A stretch of DNA of 64,000 bases from contig DASQGW010000012.1 in NCBI GenBank assembly GCA_035632415.1, positions 1 to 64,000 of the forward strand. Direction: 5' to 3'. Source of the stretch: SCGC-AG-212-J23 sp035632415. Its GTDB lineage: Bacteria; Pseudomonadota; Gammaproteobacteria; Burkholderiales; SG8-39. The position numbers and the translations under genes were made by a program. The notes below the pieces were generated by a model. That model was not told where the DNA came from, made no database searches, and worked only from the letters and a program-made list of their open reading frames with translations. Positions 24,001-30,727 of the stretch are shown piece by piece; the first letter of the stretch is position 1; each line of letters starts with the position of its first letter.

Positions 24001-24142
24001 GGGCGGCCTGGTCCTTTCCCAGGTTCTCACCCTTTTCATCACGCCGGTGATCTACATCTACTTCGAGCGGTTGCAGGTCTGGTTGAATCGCTCGAAGGAA
24101 ACTAGCGCGGAGGCCCATGCCGAGCAACCCCGAGGCGCGTAG
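21026..24142 (+). CDS. RND multidrug efflux transporter permease (HAE1, MdtB/MdtC-like)
   Basis: 1038 residues, the usual length. TM1 is near residues 10-30 after MNFCELWVRRPVMT. The two large periplasmic loops fall at about 35-330 and 560-870. TM4 carries LCVGFVVDDAIVMLEN with the paired Asp residues of the proton relay (about 405-406), and TM10 the conserved Lys in GIVKKNAIMMIDF. The second half repeats GGLVLSQVLTLFITPVIYIY. It exports hydrophobic compounds by proton motive force together with the adaptor encoded upstream. A single permease gene rather than an mdtBC pair suggests a homotrimer. Confidence 0.95.
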   Translation: MNFCELWVRRPVMTVLVMAGVLIFGLAAYRLLPVSTLPNVDFPTIQVSAELPGASPDTMASGIATVLEKQFSTIPGIDEMSSVSSQGTTRITLQFALDRDIDAAAQDVNSAIAAAARQLPPTMPAPPSFRKVNPADFPVFFLALTSDTLPLATVNEYAETYLAQRISTISGVAQVQVFGQQKYAVRVQVDPNALAARGVGINEVEQAVSQANVNLPTGTLYGRDRMYAVQATGQLADAAAFRPIIVTYRNGSPIRLQDLGRVIDSVQNDKVAAWYKNRRGIVLAIYRQPGTNTIQVVDVIRKLLPTFRAEVPPAISIEVLYDRSQSIRTSVEEVKVTLFSALALVVLVIFLFLRNIPATVIPSIALPMSIIGTFAVMYLFDYSLDNISLMALTLCVGFVVDDAIVMLENITRHIENGASVLQATLEGSREIVFTIISMTISLAAVFIPVLFMGGILGRLLHEFAVTIMAAVLISGFVSLTLTPMMCSRILRSHRADVHHGHLYMAFERGFDAVRDVYDRALGWTLRHRRVVLVAFVAIFVLTGWLFARAPKGFLPSEDAGQIFCFVEGPQDISFDAMADLQRQVADIVRQDPNVDAVMSFVGAGGLSASLNVGRITINLKPFHERKPADQVVRELRPKLANVMGAKVFIQNVPAIRIGGQLTRSPYQYVMRSANVDELYHWAPLIEQKLRALPGLIDVSSDLQIARPEVTVAIDREKASALGVSAQSIEAALNNAYGAKQVSTIYTSTNQYFVILELTPRYQTDPSVLPLLYVRASTGALVPLNAVAKLNYGVGPMQITHLGQLPSVVFSFDLRPGVALSQAISQVDAGMRELQAPATLSGTFSGTAQAFQSSLQGWGILIVLAIVVIYLVLGILYESFIHPITILSGLPTAGLGALVTLMVFGIELNMYAFVGIIMLVGIVKKNAIMMIDFAIEAQRKEGLPAEQAIHQAGLIRFRPIMMTTMAALMGSLPIAIGFGAGGGARMPLGLSVVGGLVLSQVLTLFITPVIYIYFERLQVWLNRSKETSAEAHAEQPRGA

Positions 24143-24899
24143 CCTCGCCGTCTTCTGCGACTTCGAGAACGTCGCGCTCGGCGTGCGAGAGGCGAAGTAC
24201 TCCCAGTTCGACATGGACAAGGTGCTCGAGCGGCTGCTGCTCAAGGGCTCGATCGTCGTCAAGAAGGCCTACTGCGACTGGGAGCGCTACAAGGAATTCA
24301 AGGCCCCGATGCACGCCGCCGCGTTCGAGCTGATCGAGATCCCGCACGTGCGCCAGTCGGGCAAGAACTCGGCCGACATCCGCATGGTGGTCGACGCGCT
24401 CGACCTCTGCTACACGAAGTCCCACGTCGACACCTTCGTCATCGTGAGCGGCGACTCCGATTTCTCGCCGCTCGTCTCCAAGCTGCGCGAGAACGCGAAG
24501 ACCGTGATCGGCGTCGGCGTCAAGAACTCGAGCTCCGACCTCCTCATCTCCAACTGCGACGAGTTCATCTACTACGACGACCTCGTGCGCCAGGACGAGC
24601 AGAAGCGCCGCGCCGCCAAGAAGCGGCGCGAGAGCTCGGCCGAGGGCGAGGACAAGCCGCAGGAAGCCTTCGACCTCGTCGTCGAGACGCTGAACGCGCT
24701 CAATGCCGAGCGTGGCGAGGGCGAGAAGGTCTGGGGGTCGATGGTCAAGCAGGCGCTCAAGCGCAGAAAGCCTGGATTCAACGAGTCCTACTATGGGTTC
24801 AAGGCGTTCTCCGACCTCCTCGAAGAAGCCGAGAAGAGGGGGCTCATCAAGCTCGAGCCGGACGAGAAGTCAGGCGGCTATCTCATCAGGCCGGCCTAG
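24117..24899 (+). CDS. NYN-domain (LabA/DUF88-like) ribonuclease candidate with C-terminal OST-HTH/LOTUS domain
   Basis: 260 residues. The NYN (PIN-like) domain spans about 10-155 and keeps acidic metal-site residues: CDFENVALGV, NSADIRMVVDALDLC and VSGDSDFSPLV. A basic linker rich in Lys/Arg/Glu (about 160-185) leads to a winged-helix OST-HTH region with GEKVWGSMVKQALKRRKPGF and GLIKLEPDEKSGGYLIRP. Family knowledge: NYN domains are often RNases and OST-HTH domains bind RNA. The bacterial role is unsettled. It overlaps the end of the RND pump gene by 26 bases, so it is translated from within that transcript. Confidence 0.88.
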   Translation: MPSNPEARSLAVFCDFENVALGVREAKYSQFDMDKVLERLLLKGSIVVKKAYCDWERYKEFKAPMHAAAFELIEIPHVRQSGKNSADIRMVVDALDLCYTKSHVDTFVIVSGDSDFSPLVSKLRENAKTVIGVGVKNSSSDLLISNCDEFIYYDDLVRQDEQKRRAAKKRRESSAEGEDKPQEAFDLVVETLNALNAERGEGEKVWGSMVKQALKRRKPGFNESYYGFKAFSDLLEEAEKRGLIKLEPDEKSGGYLIRPA

Positions 24900-24942
24900 C
24901 GCTGCGGAGCTCGCCGCCGCGCGCGGCAAAAAGCTGCGTGAC

Positions 24943-25431
24943 GTGATCGCATTCGGGCTAGACGTGCTTTTCTGCGGCATCAATCCCGGCCTCTACTCGG
25001 CGGCGACCGGCAATCACTTCGCCCGTCCGGGCAACCGTTTCTGGCCCGCGCTGCACCGGGCGGGGTTTACGCGACACGAGTTCCATCCGTCGGAGAAGGC
25101 CGCGTTTCTGCGATCAGGCTACGGCCTCACCAACCTCGTGCCGCGAGCCACAGCGGGCGCGGACGAGCTCGCGCCGGCGGAGTTCCTCGCCGGTCGAGCG
25201 CGCCTTGCGAGCAAGGTACGACGCTACCGCCCGCGCATGGTGGCATTTCTCGGCATGGGAGCATACCGTCATGCGTTTGAGACGCCGCACGCAGGCCTCG
25301 GCGAGCAGCCGCAACGCTTCGAAGGGGCGCGCGTCTGGGTACTGCCCAGTCCGAGCGGCTTGAATGCGAATTACCCGATGGGCGCGCTGGTCGCAGAGCT
25401 GCGCAAACTCAGGCGGGCGGTGCAGGCTTGA
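24943..25431 (+). CDS. mug: G/U mismatch-specific uracil/thymine DNA glycosylase (Mug)
   Basis: 162 residues from a GTG at 24943. A CTG at 24934 would fit the E. coli N-terminus slightly better, and no ATG is available. Mug motifs are complete: VLFCGINPGLYSA with the catalytic GINPG loop at residues 10-14, HFARPGNRFWPALHRAGFT, GLTNLVPRATAGA and the C-terminal VLPSPSGLNANYP, matching the NPSGLS loop that inserts into the duplex. It removes uracil or thymine mispaired with G and ethenocytosine. It follows the NYN gene by 43 bases. Confidence 0.9.
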   Translation: MIAFGLDVLFCGINPGLYSAATGNHFARPGNRFWPALHRAGFTRHEFHPSEKAAFLRSGYGLTNLVPRATAGADELAPAEFLAGRARLASKVRRYRPRMVAFLGMGAYRHAFETPHAGLGEQPQRFEGARVWVLPSPSGLNANYPMGALVAELRKLRRAVQA

Positions 25432-25450
25432 TCATTGCTGAAAGGAAACC

Positions 25451-25645
25451 ATGGCCACTAAGCTCGAGAAGCCGTTGAAGCGTGAAGTCGCGATCGAGGG
25501 GCAGCCCTACATGCTGACCATCACCCCTGAGGGGCTGAAGCTCGTGCCCAAAGGCAAGCGCAACGGGCTCGAGCTAGGCTGGAAGGCGCTCATCAGCGGC
25601 GAAGCGGCGCTCGCGACGGCGCTGAATGCCTCGATCGCGCGTTAA
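25451..25645 (+). CDS. Small conserved-looking protein of unknown function
   Basis: 64 residues with a good ribosome-binding site (AAAGGAAACC before the ATG). The sequence is basic at the start (MATKLEKPLKREV), then a compact amphipathic segment (YMLTITPEGLKLVPKGKR) resembling a short beta-hairpin, and a helical Ala/Leu-rich end. It has no signal peptide, membrane segment or cysteines. I do not recognise the family. It is 19 bases after mug on the same strand, and its last 4 bases overlap the convergent anti-sigma gene. Confidence 0.7.
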   Translation: MATKLEKPLKREVAIEGQPYMLTITPEGLKLVPKGKRNGLELGWKALISGEAALATALNASIAR

Positions 25646-26415
25646 GAACCTTCGAGCTGCTTGTAGACGAGGTTAGCGAGACGCAGCAGCTCTTCCTTGC
25701 TGACGTCCGCCGAGGCGAGCGCGTAGGCGCAGTCGCGGTCGATCCAGTAGAAGACGCCGACATTGTTCTCGCGAGCGTAGCGGAAGGCGGTCTCGCGATT
25801 GTGCGAGGCCTCAGTGCGCAGGTAGAGCGTGAGGCGCCGGCCGTTCTGTGACTGGTACATGAATTGCGCGACCGGCCCGTTCTCGCCCGGCAAGAGCCGT
25901 CCGCCGACGAGCGACATCCCGGCGTCGTCGAGCTTCGGTGCGCGCACCTTGATGCCCAGGCGCTTCGAAAGCCAGTTGACGAGATGCTGCTCGTCGTCCG
26001 CGCCGACCTCCACCGGATGCCGCACCTCGGGTGAATAGGTGGCGTGCGCGATGGCCGCGCGCCGCGCAAATATCGTCGTCTCCGGCACCGCCTGTACGAC
26101 AGTGCGTTCCTGCCGCGCCTGCCAGCCGGCCGGCGCGCCGATCGCGATGCCAACCGCAATCCAGCCCGCCACGGCAGCAACGCGGCGCCATTGCGGGCGG
26201 CGCGCGGCGACCTGCGCGAGGCGGGGCGGCACCGGCTCGGAGAGCATCGTGTCGTAGGCTGCGCGCACTTCGGCGGCAAGCCGCCGATAGGCCGCGATGC
26301 GCTCGCCCTCCTCCGGCCGCGCGGCGAGCCAAGCTTCGACCGCCTTGCGCCGCTCTTCGGACAGCCGGCCGTCCGCGTAGGCCTGGAGGTCGGCTTCGTT
26401 GATGGGATCGTTCAT
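25642..26415 (-). CDS. Membrane-anchored anti-sigma factor
   Basis: 257 residues. The cytoplasmic N-terminus (about 1-60) begins NEADLQAYADGRLSEE, the anti-sigma domain type found in RsiW/ChrR-like regulators, though without an obvious HxxxCxxC zinc motif. One transmembrane segment (about 78-98, VAAVAGWIAVGIAIGAPAGW) precedes a periplasmic domain of about 150 residues. The gene overlaps its sigma factor by 4 bases, the classical sign of a cognate pair. It presumably holds the sigma factor inactive at the membrane until a periplasmic or redox signal arrives; the signal is unknown. Confidence 0.88.
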   Translation of the reverse strand: MNDPINEADLQAYADGRLSEERRKAVEAWLAARPEEGERIAAYRRLAAEVRAAYDTMLSEPVPPRLAQVAARRPQWRRVAAVAGWIAVGIAIGAPAGWQARQERTVVQAVPETTIFARRAAIAHATYSPEVRHPVEVGADDEQHLVNWLSKRLGIKVRAPKLDDAGMSLVGGRLLPGENGPVAQFMYQSQNGRRLTLYLRTEASHNRETAFRYARENNVGVFYWIDRDCAYALASADVSKEELLRLANLVYKQLEGS

Positions 26416-26909
26416 TTAACGAGCTTCAGCTTCGCAGAGGGCGGCTCGCCGAGCAAGGCACGCAGCTTTTCCCGCGCCCGCGAAAGCCGCGACATGACCG
26501 TGCCGATCGGGATGCCGAGCGTGCGTGCCACCTCCTCGTAGCTCATTTCCTCGAGCGTGACGAGAAGCAGCACGGCGCGCTGGTCGGCGGGCAGGCGCGC
26601 GATCGCCCGGTCTAGGTCGCGCACCAGCAGCGCATCGGCCTGCGTGCCCCGCTGCGCGAGCTCGGGCATCTCGTCCTCGAGCGGATCGACCGGGCGCGTG
26701 GCGCGCACGCGATTGACATGAACGTTGTGCATGACTGTGAAGAGCCAGGCGCGCAAATCGGTGCCGCGCCGATACAGGTGCAGCTTCGCCCAAGCGCGCT
26801 CGAGCGTGTCCTGCACGAGATCATCGGCAGTGGCGCGCTCGCCCACGAGGGCCCTGGCGTAGCGCCGCAACCGCGGAATCAGCTCGACCAGGCGCTTGGC
26901 TTCGTCCAT
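26412..26909 (-). CDS. ECF-subfamily RNA polymerase sigma-70 factor
   Basis: 165 residues with sigma region 2 (about 10-75: RRYARALVGERATADDLVQDTLERAW, split here into segments in the sequence) and region 4 (about 105-155: LPADQRAVLLLVTLEEM with the helix-turn-helix YEEVARTLGIPIGTVMSRL). Region 3 is absent, as expected for ECF factors. A GGAGG motif precedes the ATG. The gene is 33 bases after the stop of the diheme cytochrome gene on the same strand, so it may be transcribed both with the cytochromes and from its own promoter. Confidence 0.93.
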   Translation of the reverse strand: MDEAKRLVELIPRLRRYARALVGERATADDLVQDTLERAWAKLHLYRRGTDLRAWLFTVMHNVHVNRVRATRPVDPLEDEMPELAQRGTQADALLVRDLDRAIARLPADQRAVLLLVTLEEMSYEEVARTLGIPIGTVMSRLSRAREKLRALLGEPPSAKLKLVK

Positions 26910-26942
26910 GGGGAACAGGCCTCCGGCGGCCGCTATTCCACG

Positions 26943-27803
26943 CTATTTGGGCTCGTCGGGCAACGGCGGCACGCTGCGCAGATACGCGATCAGCGCGTCG
27001 AGATCCTGCGCCGTGAGCTGGCTCGTCGTGTTGCGCACAACTTCTGACATCGTGTCGCCCATGACATCGCCATCGGGAAAGAGCCCGTTCGCCAGGATGT
27101 CCTTCAGCTCGGCGTCGTCATACCTCTTGAGACGCGTCGGCGTGAGATTCGGCGACGAGGTGCCCTCTCCGAGCTTCGCGCCGCCGAGATAGCGGTCCTT
27201 CCTCGGTCCACCCAGGAAGTTGCGCGGCGTATGGCACTCGCCGCAATGGCCCAGAGACACCGCAAGATAGGCGCCGCGGTTCACCACGGTGCTTTTCGTC
27301 GGATCGGGCTTGAATTCACCCGGCGCGAAAAAGAGCCATTTCCATCCCCACAGCGCGAAGCGGGCTTGGAACAGCAGTCCGAGCTCGTGCGGCCTACTCG
27401 GCTGGGGACTCGGCTTGACCGAGCGCAGATAGGCCCACAGGTCGCGCAGATCGGCGTCGGTCATGCGCGTGAACGACGAATAGGGGAACGCCGGGTACAA
27501 GTGCGCGCCGTCCGGTTCTTCGCCCTCGCGCAGCGCGCGCACGAAATCGGCGTACGTCCAACGGCCGATGCCCGCCTGCGGGTCCGGCGTGATGTTGGGC
27601 CCGTAGAACGTGCCGAAGGCGGTCTTCAGTGCGCGGCCGCCGGCGTAGGGCGTCGCGCCCTTGCGCTCCTCGGTGTGGCAGCCGAGGCAGCCGCCGGCTT
27701 TGGACAGGTATTCACCGCGTTTCGCGTCGCCCTGCGCCGCGGCTAGCGACGCGCACAGCAGAAAAAAAAGCCCCGCCAGCGCGGGGCTCGCACTACGCCT
27801 CAA
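26943..27803 (-). CDS. Diheme cytochrome c (class I, alcohol/aldehyde dehydrogenase-subunit type)
   Basis: 286 residues with two CXXCH haem sites: CLGCHTEE (about residue 39) and CGECHTPRN (about 190), each followed by a Met-ligand region. The start is a TTG at 27803, 3 bases after the cytochrome c' stop; it is the only in-frame start that keeps the signal peptide SPALAGLFFLLCASLAAAQ. The protein is therefore periplasmic. Its architecture resembles the cytochrome subunits that take electrons from periplasmic dehydrogenases, but no dehydrogenase gene is adjacent. An intrinsic terminator is embedded in the signal-peptide codons. Confidence 0.88.
   Translation of the reverse strand: MRRSASPALAGLFFLLCASLAAAQGDAKRGEYLSKAGGCLGCHTEERKGATPYAGGRALKTAFGTFYGPNITPDPQAGIGRWTYADFVRALREGEEPDGAHLYPAFPYSSFTRMTDADLRDLWAYLRSVKPSPQPSRPHELGLLFQARFALWGWKWLFFAPGEFKPDPTKSTVVNRGAYLAVSLGHCGECHTPRNFLGGPRKDRYLGGAKLGEGTSSPNLTPTRLKRYDDAELKDILANGLFPDGDVMGDTMSEVVRNTTSQLTAQDLDALIAYLRSVPPLPDEPK
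27762..27788 (-). terminator. Intrinsic terminator overlapping signal-peptide codons of the diheme cytochrome
   Basis: On the minus strand AGCCCCGC, loop GCTG, GCGGGGCT is followed by eight T residues (27788-27762): an 8-bp perfect stem with tetraloop and a U-tract. It lies 19-45 bases after the cytochrome c' stop, where that gene's terminator would be expected, yet the bases also encode Ser-Pro-Ala-Leu-Ala-Gly-Leu-Phe-Phe of the downstream protein's signal peptide. Confidence 0.85.
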
Positions 27804-27806
27804 TCG

Positions 27807-28262
27807 CTATTGCTTCTGGCGGAAATCGTTGTGGCAACCACCGCAGGCCTTGCCGACCGCGCCGATCTGCGCCTTGACGCTCGCTTCGTCGCCGGTCTGC
27901 GCGACCTGATAGAGCTTGTGCGCCTCGTTTTCCAAATGGCTCGCCGCCTCCTTGAACTTGCCGGTCTGCTCGTAGATCACCGGCAGTGCCGCGCTTTTCA
28001 CATCCTTCGTGCTCGGGTCGAAGCCATCCCACGCCATGCGGCTCAAGTTGTCCAGGTAGGCCGCATTACGCTTGACGACATCGGCGTTGAAGGGCGCCTT
28101 GCCCTGCGCCATCGCCGCCATCGGGCCGAAATACTTGCCTTGCAGAGTCATTACTGCCTGGCGCTGCTTGACCAGGACCTCGGGCTTTTGCTGGGCGAAT
28201 ACCGTGCCTGCAGCTACGCCGAGAGCCAGCGCCACCACGACTGCCGTTGTGCTTCTTTTCAT
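27807..28262 (-). CDS. Cytochrome c' (class II c-type cytochrome)
   Basis: 151 residues. The signal peptide ends near VFAQ (residue 24). The mature domain is a four-helix bundle with the haem site CGGCHNDFRQ at the extreme C-terminus, the hallmark of class II cytochromes. Family knowledge: cytochrome c' has a five-coordinate haem that binds NO and CO, and is linked to NO tolerance. A strong AGGAG site precedes the ATG. It lies between the c4 gene and the diheme cytochrome gene on the same strand. Confidence 0.95.
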   Translation of the reverse strand: MKRSTTAVVVALALGVAAGTVFAQQKPEVLVKQRQAVMTLQGKYFGPMAAMAQGKAPFNADVVKRNAAYLDNLSRMAWDGFDPSTKDVKSAALPVIYEQTGKFKEAASHLENEAHKLYQVAQTGDEASVKAQIGAVGKACGGCHNDFRQKQ

Positions 28263-28318
28263 TGATTTCTCCTAAGGGGGTACCGAAGAGCCAACACCCG
28301 GCCGGTCTGCGTATTCCG

Positions 28319-28927
28319 CTACCGCAGCCCCGCTGCGTATTCCGCCACTGCACGAATCTGCCCGTCGTTCATATGCGCAGCCACGCCACGCATCACGCCG
28401 TTCAGGTCGTTCGTGCGCTTGCCTTCCCGGAACGCCGTGAGCTGCGCAGCAATGTATTCCGCGTACTGGCCCGCGATGCGCGGAAACTGCGCCGGGATGC
28501 CGGCACCGGCCGGCCCATGGCAGCCCGCGCACGCGGGGATACCGTGCACAGCGTCGCCGCCGCGCCAAAGCCTTTGACCAAGAGCCGCGAGATCCTTGTC
28601 CGCGGCCGCGGACGGCTTGTAGGCCTGGCTAGCGTAGTACGCGGCGAGGCGCTTCATGTCGGCTTCGGAAAGGTTTGCCACCATGCCGTTCATCACGGCG
28701 CTTTGGCGCGCCGGCGCGTTACCGCCCTGCGCCTTGAAGTCGCGCAACTGCTTGCCAAGATACTCGGCGAACTGGCCGGCGATTTTCGGATTGGCGGCCG
28801 CGACGCTGTTGCCGTCCGGGGCATGGCAGGCAGCGCACACCTGGCCGGCAACCGCCGGCGGCTTGTCCTGGCCCGATGCGACGCTTGCCGCCAGCATCGC
28901 GGCGGCGAGGGCCACTGCGCGCTTCAT
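28319..28927 (-). CDS. Cytochrome c4 (diheme, periplasmic)
   Basis: 202 residues from the ATG at 28927; the longer open frame upstream overlaps engB on the other strand. The signal peptide ends near VASGQ. Two homologous c domains follow with CAACHAPDG (about 31-39) and CAGCHGPAG (about 131-139), and paired KIAGQFAEYL and RIAGQYAEYI repeats characteristic of c4. It shuttles electrons from bc1 to terminal oxidases. It is divergent from engB, a conserved arrangement in betaproteobacteria. Confidence 0.94.
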   Translation of the reverse strand: MKRAVALAAAMLAASVASGQDKPPAVAGQVCAACHAPDGNSVAAANPKIAGQFAEYLGKQLRDFKAQGGNAPARQSAVMNGMVANLSEADMKRLAAYYASQAYKPSAAADKDLAALGQRLWRGGDAVHGIPACAGCHGPAGAGIPAQFPRIAGQYAEYIAAQLTAFREGKRTNDLNGVMRGVAAHMNDGQIRAVAEYAAGLR

Positions 28928-28983
28928 CCCCTGACTCCCCGGATTGGAAAGCCGCGATTTTATTAGAATTCCCCGCCTTCGCC

Positions 28984-29565
28984 ATGACCGGCTTCGCCCA
29001 AGCGGTATTCCTGCGCGCCGCGGGGCGCAGCGCCGAGCTCCCGCCACCCGGGCCGCCCGAGATCGCCTTCGCCGGTCGCTCCAACGTCGGGAAGTCGAGT
29101 GCGATCAACGCCCTTGCGGGCCGCCGGGCCCTCGCGCGCACGAGCAAGACTCCGGGGCGGACACAGACGATCAACTTCTACTCGCTCGGGGACGAAGGAC
29201 GTCTCGCCGATCTTCCAGGGTACGGCTACGCGCGAGTGCCGCAGAGCATGCGTGCGCACTGGCGCGAGCTGGTCGGCGCCTACCTGCGCTCCGCCTCTCG
29301 GCTCGTGGGGGTCGTGATCCTCATGGATGCGAGGCATCCCCTCACGCCGCTCGATCGCCAGCTCATCGAATGGCTGGGCGATCGGCGATTCTTCGTCCTT
29401 CTCACCAAAGCGGACAAGCTCTCGCGTAGCGCACAGGCGACGCTCCAGCGCGAGATGCAGGCGCACTTCGGCCGCGATCGCGTGACGCTTTTTTCGAGCG
29501 TGACGCGACAAGGCGTGGACGAATGTCGCGACCGGCTCGAGCAATGGCTCAAGCCGCAGAAATAA
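28984..29565 (+). CDS. engB: Ribosome biogenesis GTPase EngB (YsxC/YihA)
   Basis: 193 residues. G motifs: G1 GRSNVGKSS (about 31-39), G2 around TPGRTQTINFY, G3 DLPGYGYA and G4 TKADKL. A small Era-type GTPase needed for late 50S subunit assembly. The ATG at 28984 is chosen because the earlier in-frame residues lie inside the cytochrome c4 gene on the opposite strand. Its stop codon abuts the base of a hairpin that works as a minus-strand terminator (29561-29599). Confidence 0.96.
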   Translation: MTGFAQAVFLRAAGRSAELPPPGPPEIAFAGRSNVGKSSAINALAGRRALARTSKTPGRTQTINFYSLGDEGRLADLPGYGYARVPQSMRAHWRELVGAYLRSASRLVGVVILMDARHPLTPLDRQLIEWLGDRRFFVLLTKADKLSRSAQATLQREMQAHFGRDRVTLFSSVTRQGVDECRDRLEQWLKPQK

Positions 29566-29599
29566 AAAGCCCCCGGTAAAGGGGATGTAAACCGGGGGC
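29561..29599 (-). terminator. Minus-strand intrinsic terminator in the engB-hemB gap
   Basis: A 9-bp perfect stem (29591-29599 with 29569-29577) and 13-base loop are followed on the minus strand by TTTTTATT. On the + strand no T-run follows the hairpin, so termination would be directional, leftward. No minus-strand coding gene ends here. Confidence 0.75.
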
Positions 29600-29715
29600 G
29601 AAAACGCCTTAACTTTGGGATTAAGGCACCCGCTCAGGGAGGAGAAGCGGGAGACGATCAACTCGTCCGAAAGGTAAGATGGACCCCCCGGGGAAAAGTT
29701 CAACCCCCGGAAAAA
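29561..29715 (-). ncRNA. Candidate small RNA antiparallel to engB/hemB, with anti-Shine-Dalgarno loop
   Basis: The 160-base engB-hemB gap folds on the minus strand into successive hairpins: CCGGGG...CCCCGG (29710-29688), GACGA...TCGTC (29667-29653), CCCGCT...AGCGGG (29651-29629) with an 11-base loop containing CTCCTCC, GCCTTAA...TTAAGGC (29627-29606), and a terminator stem GCCCCCGGT...ACCGGGGGC followed by TTTTT (29599-29564). A terminator pointing this way makes no sense for the flanking + strand genes. C/U-rich loops that pair with ribosome-binding sites are common in trans-acting RNAs. I found no convincing promoter, and the 5' end is a guess. Confidence 0.35.
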
Positions 29716-29725
29716 CCATAAATTC

Positions 29726-30727
29726 ATGAAGGTCTACGGCCACTTTCCCAGCGTGCGCATGCGGCGCATGAGGCGCGCGGAGTTCTCGCGCAGGCTCATG
29801 CGCGAGACGGTGCTCACGCCGGACGACTTCATTTATCCGGTGTTCGTCATCGACGGCAAAGCCCGCACGCAGAAAGTGGAATCGATGCCGGGTATCGAGC
29901 GCATGAGCATCGATCGCCTGCTGCCGGTCGCCGAGCAATGCCTGAAGCTCGAGATTCCCGCGCTTGCACTATTTCCCGCCATCGAGCCGCGGCTTAAGAC
30001 GCTCGACGGCCGCGAGGCGTTCAACCCCAAGGGACTCATCCCCCGAGCGGTCGCCGCACTGAAGAAGCGCTTCCCGGAGCTCGGCATCATGACCGACGTC
30101 GCGCTCGATCCGTACACCTCGCACGGCCAGGACGGCGTAATCGATGCTACGGGCTACATCCTGAACGACGAGACGCTCGAGATCCTCGTCAAGCAGGCGC
30201 TCGCGCAAGCGGCGGCCGGGGTCGACATCGTGGCGCCGTCGGACATGATGGACGGACGCATCGGCCGCATCCGCACCGCGCTCGAGGGCGCCGGCCACAT
30301 CTACACACGCATCATGGCGTACTCGGCGAAATACGCTTCGGGCTTCTACGGTCCCTTTCGCGACGCGGTCGGCTCGGCCAAATTCCTTGGCAAGAGCGAC
30401 AAGAAGAGCTACCAGATGGACCCGGCGAACACCGACGAGGCGCTGTGGGAAGTCGGCCTCGACCTCGCCGAAGGCGCCGACATGGTGATGGTGAAGCCCG
30501 GCCTGCCCTATCTCGACATCGTGCGGCGCGTGAAGGATGAATTCCGCGCGCCGACCTACGTCTATCAGGTGTCGGGCGAATACTCGATGCTGCGCGCGGC
30601 CGTCGCGAATGGCTGGCTGCCCGAGTCCTGCATCATGGAAGCGCTGCTCGCCTTCAAGCGCGCCGGCGCGGACGGCATCCTCACTTACTTCGCCGTCGAC
30701 GCGGCGAAAGCGCTACGCCGGCGTTAG
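29726..30727 (+). CDS. hemB: Delta-aminolevulinic acid dehydratase (porphobilinogen synthase)
   Basis: 333 residues. It condenses two 5-aminolevulinate molecules to porphobilinogen in haem synthesis. Active-site segments are MTDVALDPYTSHGQDG, IVAPSDMMDGRIG, the Schiff-base lysines in RIMAYSAKYASGFYGPFR (about 205-210) and MVKPGLPYLDI (about 260), and YQVSGEYSML. The metal site is DVALDPYTSHG rather than a Cys-rich loop, implying the Mg2+-dependent class. No strong ribosome-binding site precedes the ATG. The hemB position beside four c-type cytochrome or maturation genes fits haem demand. Confidence 0.96.
   Translation: MKVYGHFPSVRMRRMRRAEFSRRLMRETVLTPDDFIYPVFVIDGKARTQKVESMPGIERMSIDRLLPVAEQCLKLEIPALALFPAIEPRLKTLDGREAFNPKGLIPRAVAALKKRFPELGIMTDVALDPYTSHGQDGVIDATGYILNDETLEILVKQALAQAAAGVDIVAPSDMMDGRIGRIRTALEGAGHIYTRIMAYSAKYASGFYGPFRDAVGSAKFLGKSDKKSYQMDPANTDEALWEVGLDLAEGADMVMVKPGLPYLDIVRRVKDEFRAPTYVYQVSGEYSMLRAAVANGWLPESCIMEALLAFKRAGADGILTYFAVDAAKALRRR

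Noticed and set aside
29716..29790. A promoter for the candidate minus-strand RNA
   Set aside because: No pair of boxes with acceptable spacing and match was found, so no promoter is annotated.
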